This document shows positions 34,228 to 42,337 of a stretch of 53,134 nt of DNA, piece after piece. The position numbers were made by a program, and so were the translations under genes. Source of the DNA: Gammaproteobacteria bacterium. Lineage in GTDB: Bacteria > Pseudomonadota > Gammaproteobacteria > Pseudomonadales > Azotimanducaceae. The notes under the pieces were generated by a model that was not told the DNA's origin, searched no databases, and was given only the letters and a program-made list of their open reading frames with translations. Numbering within the stretch: position 1 is the stretch's first letter; every line of letters begins with the position of its first letter. The stretch lies in contig JAPOTJ010000064.1 of assembly GCA_026709225.1 (NCBI GenBank), forward strand, positions 1 through 53,134, in the 5' to 3' direction.

Positions 34228-35151
34228 CTACCAGATCCGCTCGTCGGGCTCATCGAAATCACCATCACCATCCAAATCAACGAATGTGTGGCCTTCGGCA
34301 TCGTAGCCAAGCAGCGGCAAGTCGGAGCCATCCTTTGGAACGGCGTGCAGCAGATAAAAATCGCCATCTGCTGAAATGACTTCCACCTGATACTCGCCAG
34401 CGCTCGCCACGCAAACCTCAGGTGCGATCACTCCGATCATGGCATCGCCGACGCCATCCCCGTCACTATCCGAAATGCCAGCGAGCGATCCGCCGTCAAG
34501 CAGCCTGCGTTCGATGCTCGCCCCGCAGCGCAAGAGGTCGCCCTCGCCCGCTGTCCGTTCGGCGCGTGCCGTGAATCCAACGTAGGTCGGCACGGCGATG
34601 ACCGCGAGCACTGCCACGATCAGGAGCACGACCATCACCTCGGCCAAGCCAAAGGCTGAACGCATGGTCTTTGCCTCATTGAGGATCGACCACATCCACG
34701 CGACAACGCCAAACGTGATACAAACATCCGCAACGTTGTAGGCCGGGAATCCCCACTCAAACGCATGCATCAGCACGAAATCAACCACATGACCAAGGCT
34801 GACCCGGTCGATCAGATTGCCAACGGCACCCGCGAGCACGAAGGCATAGCCGACCGCACGCCACGCATCGGGCGCTCGTTTCAGCCAGATCTCACGACTA
34901 AGATAACCTGAGATGAGCACGGCGATCGGCACGATGATGAACAGCTGCACACCGCCCGGCAGGTCGAACAATCCGAACGCCATGCCGCTATTGTGTACGC
35001 GCACGAGGCTCAGTACCGGCAGCAGATCAATACGCTCGAAAGGGTCGAGAGACACCCGCACCCACGCCTTGCTGAGCTGATCGGCGACAACAAGCAGCGC
35101 ACTGAGCGCAAACAAGTTGCGCGGCGAAATAAATGCGTTGTCAACTGCCAT
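34228..35151 (-). CDS. lspA: Lipoprotein signal peptidase LspA fused in frame to a type IV pilin
   Basis: 307 residues in one uninterrupted frame. Residues 1-162 are a complete LspA: four membrane helices, catalytic Asp in GNLIDRV (D115) and in AYNVADVC (D142), matching the spacing of E. coli D114/D141. Without a stop, the frame goes into MRSAFGLAEVMVVLLIVAVL (from residue 163), an N-terminal prepilin helix with Gly(-1) and Glu(+5), and then a PilE-type globular body ending DGDFDEPDERIW. GAGG lies eight bases before the pilin ATG (34665), so a separate pilin may also be made. LspA ends in the cytoplasm and prepilins start there, so the topology of a fusion works and PilD could cut it. The LspA start overlaps the ribF stop by 11 bases. 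It removes diacylglyceryl-prolipoprotein signal peptides. Confidence 0.88.
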   Translation of the reverse strand: MAVDNAFISPRNLFALSALLVVADQLSKAWVRVSLDPFERIDLLPVLSLVRVHNSGMAFGLFDLPGGVQLFIIVPIAVLISGYLSREIWLKRAPDAWRAVGYAFVLAGAVGNLIDRVSLGHVVDFVLMHAFEWGFPAYNVADVCITFGVVAWMWSILNEAKTMRSAFGLAEVMVVLLIVAVLAVIAVPTYVGFTARAERTAGEGDLLRCGASIERRLLDGGSLAGISDSDGDGVGDAMIGVIAPEVCVASAGEYQVEVISADGDFYLLHAVPKDGSDLPLLGYDAEGHTFVDLDGDGDFDEPDERIW

Positions 35152-36067
35152 CCAATACCCTCCGAGCAGCGGCCACATCGCAATGAATCTGACGTTTGAG
35201 TGCGTCGAGCGAATCGAACTTGCGCTCTTCGCGCACCCGACTGCGAAACGTGACGTGCAGGCGCTCGCCGTAAATGTCTTCGCCAAAATCAAGCAGGTGC
35301 ACTTCGAGCGACTGCTGCTCGCCATCAACGGTCGGCCGCGTGCCGATGTTGGCCACGCCGAGGCGGCGCGTGTGCCCGACTTCGACATCGACTGCGAACA
35401 CGCCGGACAGCGCCACTGCTCTGCGCTTGAGCGCAATGTTCGCTGTCGGGAATCCAAGCGTGCGGCCAAGACGCCGGCCTTGAACCACGCGGCCAATGAT
35501 GAAATACGGATGCCCCATCAGCCGCTCGGCGGTGGCAAGGTCTCCAGCGCGCAGATATTCGCGAACGAGCGTGCTGCTGACGCGTGTGCCGTCGAGTTCG
35601 AGGGTGCCGAAATTCGACACATCAAACCCGTGCCGCTCGCCAAATGATCGCAGCAGCCGGTAATCACCCTTGGCCGCATGTCCAAAGCGGGCGTCGTCAC
35701 CCACCACCATATGGCGCACACCCAGTGACTCAACGAGGAATCGTTCAATCACTTCCTCGGCTGTGACGCTCGCGATGTGCGCATTGAATGGAATCAGCAG
35801 CACTCGGTCAATACCAGCCGCACGCACCAGATGCATCTTCTCGCGCAAGCTCGTCAGCCGCGCGTGCACTGCGCCTGCATCAAAGAACTCGCGCGGCTGC
35901 GGCTCGAAGGTAATGAGTAGCGACGGCACGTCATGCTCTGTCGCCTTGTCGCCCAAGTAACGAAGAATCATCTGATGGCCGTGATGCACACCGTCAAAGT
36001 TGCCGAGCGTTGCCACGCAGCCCTTATGCCGAGGCTGAAGATTATGCGCACCGCGAACAATTTCCAT
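35141..36067 (-). CDS. ribF: Bifunctional riboflavin kinase / FAD synthetase
   Basis: 308 residues. The N-terminal FMN adenylyltransferase domain has the nucleotidyltransferase HxGH-like motif (ATLGNFDGVHHGHQMIL) and the SSTLVREYL motif. The C-terminal riboflavin kinase domain has GRTLGFPTANI and VFAVDVEVGH. It makes FMN and FAD from riboflavin. It follows murJ by 22 bases and overlaps lspA. In most Gammaproteobacteria ileS lies between ribF and lspA; it is absent here. No FMN riboswitch is seen upstream. Confidence 0.97.
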   Translation of the reverse strand: MEIVRGAHNLQPRHKGCVATLGNFDGVHHGHQMILRYLGDKATEHDVPSLLITFEPQPREFFDAGAVHARLTSLREKMHLVRAAGIDRVLLIPFNAHIASVTAEEVIERFLVESLGVRHMVVGDDARFGHAAKGDYRLLRSFGERHGFDVSNFGTLELDGTRVSSTLVREYLRAGDLATAERLMGHPYFIIGRVVQGRRLGRTLGFPTANIALKRRAVALSGVFAVDVEVGHTRRLGVANIGTRPTVDGEQQSLEVHLLDFGEDIYGERLHVTFRSRVREERKFDSLDALKRQIHCDVAAARRVLDGS

Positions 36068-36089
36068 GGCGCCGGATTATACAGGGCAC

Positions 36090-37661
36090 TTAATTTTCGG
36101 TGCCATGTCCACGCAAATGTCTCATGCGCAGTCCGAGGGCGAACAGCGCCGAAAAGTAGATGACGACCGCACCAAGCACCAAAGCCGCAAGGCTCGCCGC
36201 ACGGCGCCATGGCTCGGCCTCGAACCAGAAGGTGGCATCCGGCTGTAGCCAGCGAAGTAGCAGCAGCATCAAAAGCGTCGCAAGGCCAAGCTTGAGCGTG
36301 TAGAGGCAAAGGTGCCGCGCGTCGCGAACGAGTCCTTGCGTACCGAGTCCGCGCAGCAGCAGCCATGCATGCAATACCGACGCGAAACTCGTTGCCAGCG
36401 CAAGGCCGACATGTGCAAGATGCCCGATGAGCAGCAGGTTCAGCATGATATTCGCGGCCACAGCAACGAGCGCGTAGCGCAGCGGCGTCTTCGTGTCGAG
36501 CCGCGCAAACCATGCCGGGGCACACACCTTGACGAGCATCAGCGCGACCAGTCCGACCGAATAGGCTTCAAGACTCAATGCCGCCATGCGCACATCGTGC
36601 GCGGTCAGCGCGCCGTGGCCGAAAATCGTCGCGATCAGCGGTTCCGAAAGAACGAACAGGCCAGCCGCTGCTGGCAATCCGAACAAAAGTGCAAGCTTGA
36701 TGCCTTGGGCCAGGGTGCGCGTGAATCCAGCTTGATCGTCTTCGCGCACGAGCCGCGACAAGCTCGGCAGCAGCGCGGTGCCAAGACCAACCGCGATGAT
36801 GCCGAGTGGCAGCTCGAACAAGCGGTCCGAATAGTAGAGCCAAGAGACGCTGCCAACGACCAGAAACGAGGCCAGCACCGCATCGATCAAGGAATTCAAC
36901 TGACCTGCGGACGCTGACAGCATCGCAGGCCCCATGAGGCGAACAACGCTGCGGCTGCCTTCATCCGAAAAGTCAACGCGCGGGCGCGTCAGTAGCCCGA
37001 GCCTGCCGACGGCAAGCATTTGCACACCGAGCTGTAGAATGCCAGCAACCACGACGGCATAGGCGAGCGCCGTGACCGCTGGGTCAACGCTTGAAACAAA
37101 GAACAGCGCCGCCGCGATCAAACAGATATTGAGAAGCACCGGCGCAAGCGCAGGCACCGCGAACTGTGAATGGGAATTCAAGATAGCGGCGCAGTAGGCT
37201 GCGAGTGCCATGCAGCCAAGGTAGGGAAAGGTAATGCGAAGCACGTCGACAGAAATGTCTCGTCTCGCGTCGAGCGCATCGAAGCCCGGCGCAAACACGC
37301 TCATCAGCCAAGGCGCGAGCAAGACACCGAGGGCACACACCGGCACAAGGAGCATCAAAAAATTGCCTTGGATGACCGAAAGGAAGCGCGATAGCTGCGG
37401 GCGTGCCGCTTTGAGATAACTGGCGAGCACTGGCACGAAGCCTTGCGAGAACGCGCCTTCGGCGAGCATTCGGCGAAAAAAGTTCGGCACCCTGAAGGCA
37501 AGGAAGAAGGCATCCGCTGCCGCGCTCGCGCCAAATATGTTGGCGAGCACCACATCGCGCAAAAAGCCAGTCACGCGGGAAAGCAGCGTGCCAGTGGCAA
37601 CCACCGAGCCGCGCTTCAGGAGCGCCTCGTCCTCTGCTGATATCTGTTGCGGCGAACCCAT
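36090..37661 (-). CDS. murJ: Lipid II flippase MurJ
   Basis: 523 residues with about 14 membrane helices. Characteristic N-terminal: TLLSRVTGFLRDVVLANIFG then ASAAADAFFLAFRVPNFFRR, with the Arg residues that line the lipid II cavity (R of SRVTG and of GFLRD, R of PNFFRR). It moves lipid II across the inner membrane for peptidoglycan synthesis. ATG 37661 is chosen for family length; a longer frame reaches 37730. First gene of murJ-ribF-lspA-pilV-pilW-pilX. Confidence 0.95.
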   Translation of the reverse strand: MGSPQQISAEDEALLKRGSVVATGTLLSRVTGFLRDVVLANIFGASAAADAFFLAFRVPNFFRRMLAEGAFSQGFVPVLASYLKAARPQLSRFLSVIQGNFLMLLVPVCALGVLLAPWLMSVFAPGFDALDARRDISVDVLRITFPYLGCMALAAYCAAILNSHSQFAVPALAPVLLNICLIAAALFFVSSVDPAVTALAYAVVVAGILQLGVQMLAVGRLGLLTRPRVDFSDEGSRSVVRLMGPAMLSASAGQLNSLIDAVLASFLVVGSVSWLYYSDRLFELPLGIIAVGLGTALLPSLSRLVREDDQAGFTRTLAQGIKLALLFGLPAAAGLFVLSEPLIATIFGHGALTAHDVRMAALSLEAYSVGLVALMLVKVCAPAWFARLDTKTPLRYALVAVAANIMLNLLLIGHLAHVGLALATSFASVLHAWLLLRGLGTQGLVRDARHLCLYTLKLGLATLLMLLLLRWLQPDATFWFEAEPWRRAASLAALVLGAVVIYFSALFALGLRMRHLRGHGTEN

Positions 37662-37693
37662 GCCGCAGTCCGAACTGCGAGTCTCCTGTCCCG

Positions 37694-38053
37694 TTAATTC
37701 ATCGGTGCTACGCGCTCGGCCTGTACCCACTTCGAAGGCAGATGATGGAAGTGGCGAATCTTGGTCTGCTGATAGCGAGTGAACAACACTTCGTCGTAGT
37801 GCGCCGCCTCAAGCCTTTTTTGCACACTCAGCAGGTTGAAGGTACTTTGTTCGAACACCTTCGCGAGCAGGCGAGGTTCGGGCGCATTCGTCCGAGGCTC
37901 GCCTTCGTCAAGCACGTGCAGCGGAGCGGGCGCCGGGCGCTCGCCTTTGAACGGGGTGAAGAGGTCGCACTCCATCAAAGACTTGTTGCGCCTGTCCTGC
38001 CACGGGCGAAATCGATAGATGGCGCCGGTCAATGGGCGCGTGAGCACTGGCAT
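37694..38053 (-). pseudogene. C-terminal fragment of a Rieske-type aromatic-ring hydroxylase
   Basis: 119 codons that resemble the end of the catalytic alpha subunit of Rieske non-heme iron oxygenases (YRFRPWQDRRNKSLMECDLF, then ...VFEQSTFNLLSVQKRLEAAH and TRYQQTKIRHFHHLPSKW). The full protein has over 400 residues; the Rieske cluster and iron-binding parts are missing, so this is a truncated copy. It lies between murJ and the MBL-fold gene on the same strand. The 84 bases upstream show nothing clear. It supports past presence of an aromatic or sterol degradation gene here. Confidence 0.6.
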
Positions 38054-38137
38054 GGGCGATTCTCCGAGTAAGTCTGGGATCGAACGCTTGCGCTGTTGAT
38101 CTCAAAACAGCATAGCAGAGAAGCAAAGCGGACTTCA

Positions 38138-39055
38138 TCAGCGACGTTGTTCTCGGCTTGGATACCAAAGTTCCAGCTCAGATTCAATGCTCGGCGCGCC
38201 GTTCGCGCGTATCTCCCCGCGAGCATGCATCAGTTCCACCGCCGCGAGGACGCTACGCGCCGCAGCAGGAAAGAGCGCACGGTCGGTGCCCTTGTACATG
38301 ATGGGCACCATATCCACGATTCGTGTGACGCCTCTTTGCAAGCAATCGCGTATCTGCCTCTCGCGCGCGAGCCTGTGCTCGATGAACGCTTCAATGTGCG
38401 CACGAGGACGCCACACCGGCGGGCCGTGCGTCGGGTAGTAGACAGCGTCGTCACGCTCAAGCAGCAGCGCCAAGCTCCGCATGTAGTCGCCCATGTTGCC
38501 ATCCGGCGGTGAAATCACCGATGTCGACCAGCCCATGACATGATCGCCGGTAAAGAGTGCGCGCTCGTCGGATAAGCAAAAGCACATGTGATTTGAGGTA
38601 TGACCGGGCGTATGCACACATTCCACCGACCAGCCATCGCCAGTGAGCACATCACCGTGCGCGACGCGCACATCCGGCACGAAGTCGCGGTCGGCGCCCT
38701 CTTCCACCTTGCTCGATTCGGCCAGGTCGCCGCCGTGCGGCCCAAAGCCATAGGTCGGGGCATCGCAATATGTCTTCAGCAGCTTGCAACCGGGAGAATG
38801 ATCCATGTGCGTATGCGTCACAAGCACATGAGACACGGTCTCGCCGTTGATGGCTACAACGAGCGCATTGATGTGCGCCTCATCGGCAGGCCCGGGGTCC
38901 ACGACCGCCACATGGCCTCGCCCGATAATGTAAGTGCCCGTTCCGGTGTAGGTAAAGGGTCCCGGATTGTTGGCAATCACACGACGCACCAAGGGCGAGA
39001 GACGATCAGCTACACCGTAGTCGAATTTGATTGCGCGCTCAAGCCGCAGCGACAC
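38138..39055 (-). CDS. MBL-fold metallo-hydrolase (LACTB2-like)
   Basis: About 305 residues. The metal-binding THTHMDHS motif, the next His in TPGHTSNHM, the bridging Asp in FTGDHVMGW and a final His in YPTHGPP are all present. The C-terminal helical part (HIEAFIEHRLARERQIRDCL) is as in LACTB2/ETHE-type nucleases or thioesterases. GTG 39055 is chosen: GGAG lies upstream and the family start fits. The longer frame runs into the MITE copy and is an artefact. Role unknown. Confidence 0.88.
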   Translation of the reverse strand: MSLRLERAIKFDYGVADRLSPLVRRVIANNPGPFTYTGTGTYIIGRGHVAVVDPGPADEAHINALVVAINGETVSHVLVTHTHMDHSPGCKLLKTYCDAPTYGFGPHGGDLAESSKVEEGADRDFVPDVRVAHGDVLTGDGWSVECVHTPGHTSNHMCFCLSDERALFTGDHVMGWSTSVISPPDGNMGDYMRSLALLLERDDAVYYPTHGPPVWRPRAHIEAFIEHRLARERQIRDCLQRGVTRIVDMVPIMYKGTDRALFPAAARSVLAAVELMHARGEIRANGAPSIESELELWYPSREQRR

Positions 39056-39101
39056 GTCGTGTTCTCCGAGAAGCAAAGGCGGTGCGCACGATAGCAGATT
39101 A

Positions 39102-39356
39102 GGGAAGGTCTGATTAAGTCTGCAAAGCTCAGAGGCCATCAGGCGTGTGCTGGCAAGGAGTGACGAAGAAGCGTGGCAGGCCCCACGTGATGAGGAATGA
39201 CGCAGCCAGCGCACGCCTGAGGGCCTCCCGAAGGGCGCTTCACGTGGTTGTGGAGGGGATTTCGTTGATTTTTTCGGTCACGATAGTGTAAGCGAGTCGA
39301 TTTCGATGTGCCAATAAGTGAAGCGCTGAGCGAAGTAGACTTGATCAGACCTTCCC
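39102..39356 (+). mobile_element. MITE-like element, copy 2 (255 bp)
   Basis: Identical to the element at 19061-19315 except for T instead of A at its eighth base, in the same orientation. Left end GGGAAGGTCTGATTAAGTC; the right end is the inverse of GGGAAGGTCTGATCAAGTC. Flanked by TA (39100-39101 and 39357-39358). It lies upstream of the MBL gene and touches the stop codon of the pseudokinase gene, directly beside a palindromic scar. Confidence 0.9.
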
Positions 39357-41494
39357 TAGGGCGCGTTCACACTACGCCCTAGCTCACTCGACCAGAGCGC
39401 CTGCTGCGCCAGCCACGCCTGGTTGTCGGGCACAAGCGTCAACGCCACTCGAAGATACTCGCGCGCCTCGTCTGCCAAGCCAGCGCCCCACGCATCTTGG
39501 GCCACCTCGGCCAAGCGAACGGCCGCGCGTTCTCTGAGCACGAGCGCTCTTGTATTGTCCGGTTCGAGGGTGAGGACTTCAAAAATCTTTGCGAGCAGAT
39601 TCCCCTCGTCGGGCGCGGTGATGAAGCCGCCCTGCAAGAGTTGCTCCGCCTCTTGCAGTAGGACGCGCAGCCGCTCGCTCTTCGCTTGCTCAAGCTCCAG
39701 CTTCGCGGACACATCCGCAAGCGCACCCTCATCCAACGCGGTCTGCAGCGCACGCGCGAGCATACTTGACGCAAGCGCATAGTCTTTGGAAGAGATGGCG
39801 CGGTCAATGCGGTCGATCACGCCCGATGTCACCTGCCGCAAACCTTCGGCGGCGATCGGATTGTCGGGGTCGCTCGCGAGCACGCGCGCATAGGTTTCGG
39901 CAGCGTTCTCCGCAGGCGGATTGATCAGTGCGCCCGAGGCGAGGTAGCCCGCACTTGCTTCCAAGAGGACTTCTACGGCTTGCCGCATGTCAGTCGCACG
40001 CTGAATTTGCGCTCTGACCTCGGTCACCGCATCGCTCCCGCTGTCAGCGAGCGTCGCGTGACCAAGAAACATCATGGCACCAGCAATGTCATCGCCGAGC
40101 ACTGACGCTTCGGCCTTGTCCGCGAAGTACCCCGCGAGCGCCTTGAGCGCGTTGCTTGCGCCGTCATGCGCGGGCCACAGGCGCAGCACTTCGCGATAGG
40201 CCTCAATCGCAGTGAGCGCCTCATCATCGGACAGATCACCCTCCTCCACGAGCACGAACGTGTTGACAAACAAGCTCTCTGCCATGCGCCGCTCGGAGAG
40301 CTCGTCAAACTGCCGGCGAAACTCGGCATCCTGCGGAAACAAGTTCAGCGCCTCGCCGAGTCGCTGGTTGACCACATCGAGCCGCCCACCCGCGAGCGCA
40401 ACACCGACCTCTTCGCGAATGACAGCGATGAGCTGACGAAGCTCAGCGGTGGCTTGCGCATGACCTGGCTCACGCGCAAGCACACTTCGATAAGCGCCTA
40501 CACGCACCGCGAGGCCATTGCCATTATCCCTGCCTTGGGCGAGCAGCCCCTCCATCCCTTGGCGAAACGGCTGTGGAAGAACGCCCACATCGCGCAATGT
40601 GCGCACGAACGCATCCTCGGCCGTCGGGCTCATATACAGCGCCGCTGTGCCAGCGGCGAGGAGAATCAGCAGCGAAACGAGTAGTCCGCCGACACCCATA
40701 CTTGAGCGAATCTGCCTACGCGCACGCTTTTGCCTGGTTCTCGGTGCGACGGATTCCACGCGTGGCGCCCCGGCAATCGCGCTCCTGACTTCGGCGACCG
40801 ATATCAACCCTGTGTGCACGTTGCGAGCAGGCCATTCGTCCTTGAGATCGAGCACCGAGAGGCCGTCCTTGAATTCAGAGAGCGCGTTTGCATCAGACCC
40901 GCAGACCGTCAGCGAGGCGAGGACCGGCGCGAGGCAGCGATCAGCGCTCGGCAACAGCCGTGCGATGTCGCCCTCGCTTGGCCGAGGAGGGAGTGAAAAC
41001 GCGCCGGAGCCGCGTAGAATTGACACGACCAACCTGCTCAGACGCCGCATATCGCTGTGCTCCAAATCGTCCTCCAGTGGGTTGGGCGCGAGCAGCACGC
41101 CGCTTCCGGAACGCAGCCGCCATATGCTCCACGTATCGAAGCCGCCCTGCTTGATCCCTTCGCATCGCAAGGCTTCGGTCGCATCCGCCACATCGGAAAC
41201 GATCTCAAACAGGGCGCGCACCGACAACCCCGCATGCAAGCTCGCCTCAAGCGAGGCACCATCGGGCATTGCAAATTCCATTTCGAGTTTATCGCCCTCC
41301 GTGCGCCACGCCATGGGTGTCTGCACGCTTGGGTGCGAGAGCCTGCTGAGGCGCGCAAGCATGGCCGAAGCGTCTTGCGCATGGCGCACACCTACAGCCG
41401 TTCGCACAAGTAGCGCACGGCCATCGCTATCGCGCCTTGCGCTACGAACGCCCTCGGCGAGATGTTGCAGCGGCGTGCACGGCTGCCAGCTCAT
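39356..41494 (-). CDS. Membrane-anchored pseudokinase with TPR-like C-terminal region
   Basis: 712 residues. Residues ~1-165 resemble a decayed Ser/Thr kinase: LSRLSHPSVQTPMAWRTEGD and KLEMEFAMPDGASLEASLHA look like the C-helix and hinge parts, but the HRDLKxxN and DFG motifs are absent (GIKQGGFDTWSIWRLRSG), so catalysis is unlikely. A basic stretch (RTRQKRARRQIR, 252-263) precedes one membrane helix (266-288). The remaining ~400 residues are alpha-helical repeats of TPR type (EAYREVLRLWPAHDGASNAL, ETYARVLASDPDNPIAAEGL, EYLRVALTLVPDNQAWLAQQ). Its start overlaps the MORN gene stop. The C terminus ends in the scar at 39357. Possible envelope scaffold; role unknown. Confidence 0.75.
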   Translation of the reverse strand: MSWQPCTPLQHLAEGVRSARRDSDGRALLVRTAVGVRHAQDASAMLARLSRLSHPSVQTPMAWRTEGDKLEMEFAMPDGASLEASLHAGLSVRALFEIVSDVADATEALRCEGIKQGGFDTWSIWRLRSGSGVLLAPNPLEDDLEHSDMRRLSRLVVSILRGSGAFSLPPRPSEGDIARLLPSADRCLAPVLASLTVCGSDANALSEFKDGLSVLDLKDEWPARNVHTGLISVAEVRSAIAGAPRVESVAPRTRQKRARRQIRSSMGVGGLLVSLLILLAAGTAALYMSPTAEDAFVRTLRDVGVLPQPFRQGMEGLLAQGRDNGNGLAVRVGAYRSVLAREPGHAQATAELRQLIAVIREEVGVALAGGRLDVVNQRLGEALNLFPQDAEFRRQFDELSERRMAESLFVNTFVLVEEGDLSDDEALTAIEAYREVLRLWPAHDGASNALKALAGYFADKAEASVLGDDIAGAMMFLGHATLADSGSDAVTEVRAQIQRATDMRQAVEVLLEASAGYLASGALINPPAENAAETYARVLASDPDNPIAAEGLRQVTSGVIDRIDRAISSKDYALASSMLARALQTALDEGALADVSAKLELEQAKSERLRVLLQEAEQLLQGGFITAPDEGNLLAKIFEVLTLEPDNTRALVLRERAAVRLAEVAQDAWGAGLADEAREYLRVALTLVPDNQAWLAQQALWSSELGRSVNAP
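39357..39381. repeat. 25-bp imperfect palindromic scar
   Basis: TAGGGCG ... CGCCCTA with an 11-base centre (CGTTCACACTA). It is related to the perfect palindrome at 22794-22815 and the half-site at 10021. It supplies the last codons (GRSVNAP) and stop of the pseudokinase gene, so that gene's 3' end has probably been replaced. Confidence 0.6.
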
Positions 41495-42303
41495 GGCGCT
41501 GTCGCGCCCGGCACAAACAGTGTTCTCGTTTCGCCGGTGAGCAGACGACCGAGCACCGCCCTCGCCTGCTCTTGGACAAGTGCACCGTCAAGGCGAGCGG
41601 CGATACCTCGGCCGTGCGCCATGCCGTCGATGCAGTGCTCGCCAAGGAACAGCCACACATCACTTTGGGCGACGAGCGCACAGCGCGGGTTGTGGACGAG
41701 CCGCCAAGTGTGCTGCCGCTCGCCTTCTACCCACTGCTCGAGCACACGATCACCGTCCGCTTTTCGGCGAACGCCAAGACCATGTCTGATACCGTCCTCG
41801 TACCAACCACTGAATTGATCGCCTGAATCATCTACTTGGCGTCCCTCGCCATGCCGCACGCCCGCCACGTAGTGCCCTTCGTAGACCGTCTCGCCATGGC
41901 GCACGCGGCGACCGACGCCAGTGCGTTCACCAAACTGGTATTCGCCTTCGTAAAAATTACCCGTCCCCCAAGTGAATCGACCTCGCCCGTGGCGCACGCC
42001 TTGCAAAAATTCCCCCTCGTACAGGGCGCCATTCGGCCAGGTGTAGACGCCCTCGCCATTCGGCAAGTCGTTTTCATAGCCGCCTTCATACACATGCCCC
42101 TGCGCCCATTCATAGCGGCCCTGTCCATGACGCATGCCATCGAGCATCGTGCCCTGATAGCGATCACCATTTTCATACACTCGCTCGTGCTGCGTCGGCA
42201 AATCTGCTTCGGCGGACGACTGCGCATACGCCGCGTGCCAGGCCAAGCATGCAAGGATGAGCGCAGCCACGCACATGCGTCGAAGCCTGTCGAGATGCTG
42301 CAC
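41491..42303 (-). CDS. Exported MORN-repeat protein
   Basis: About 270 residues with a signal peptide (CVAALILACLAWHAAYA). Six MORN-type repeats follow: YQGTMLDGMRHGQGRYEW, YEGGYENDLPNGEGVYTW, YEGEFLQGVRHGRGRFTW, YEGEYQFGERTGVGRRV, YEGHYVAGVRHGEGRQV, FSGWYEDGIRHGLGV. MORN arrays form elongated beta-hairpin surfaces for protein or lipid contact. GTG 42303 is preferred for its ribosome site (AAAGGCGG); ATG 42276 is possible. It is translationally coupled to the pseudokinase-TPR gene (ATGA) and divergent from the TauE/SafE gene. Confidence 0.85.
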   Translation of the reverse strand: MQHLDRLRRMCVAALILACLAWHAAYAQSSAEADLPTQHERVYENGDRYQGTMLDGMRHGQGRYEWAQGHVYEGGYENDLPNGEGVYTWPNGALYEGEFLQGVRHGRGRFTWGTGNFYEGEYQFGERTGVGRRVRHGETVYEGHYVAGVRHGEGRQVDDSGDQFSGWYEDGIRHGLGVRRKADGDRVLEQWVEGERQHTWRLVHNPRCALVAQSDVWLFLGEHCIDGMAHGRGIAARLDGALVQEQARAVLGRLLTGETRTLFVPGATAP

Positions 42304-42337
42304 AATGCCGCCTTTCTCTTGCTCGCAGCGCTCATCA

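Noticed and set aside
35141-36067. FMN riboswitch near ribF
   Set aside because: ribF follows murJ by 22 bases; no RFN-like conserved structure is present.
38138-39214. MBL hydrolase starting at 39214
   Set aside because: The extra N-terminal codons are encoded by the MITE copy; identical sequence is non-coding at the other copy.
19061-39356. CRISPR array or long direct repeat of functional type
   Set aside because: The two 255-bp copies are 20 kb apart and have inverted ends; no short regularly spaced repeats were seen anywhere in the window.
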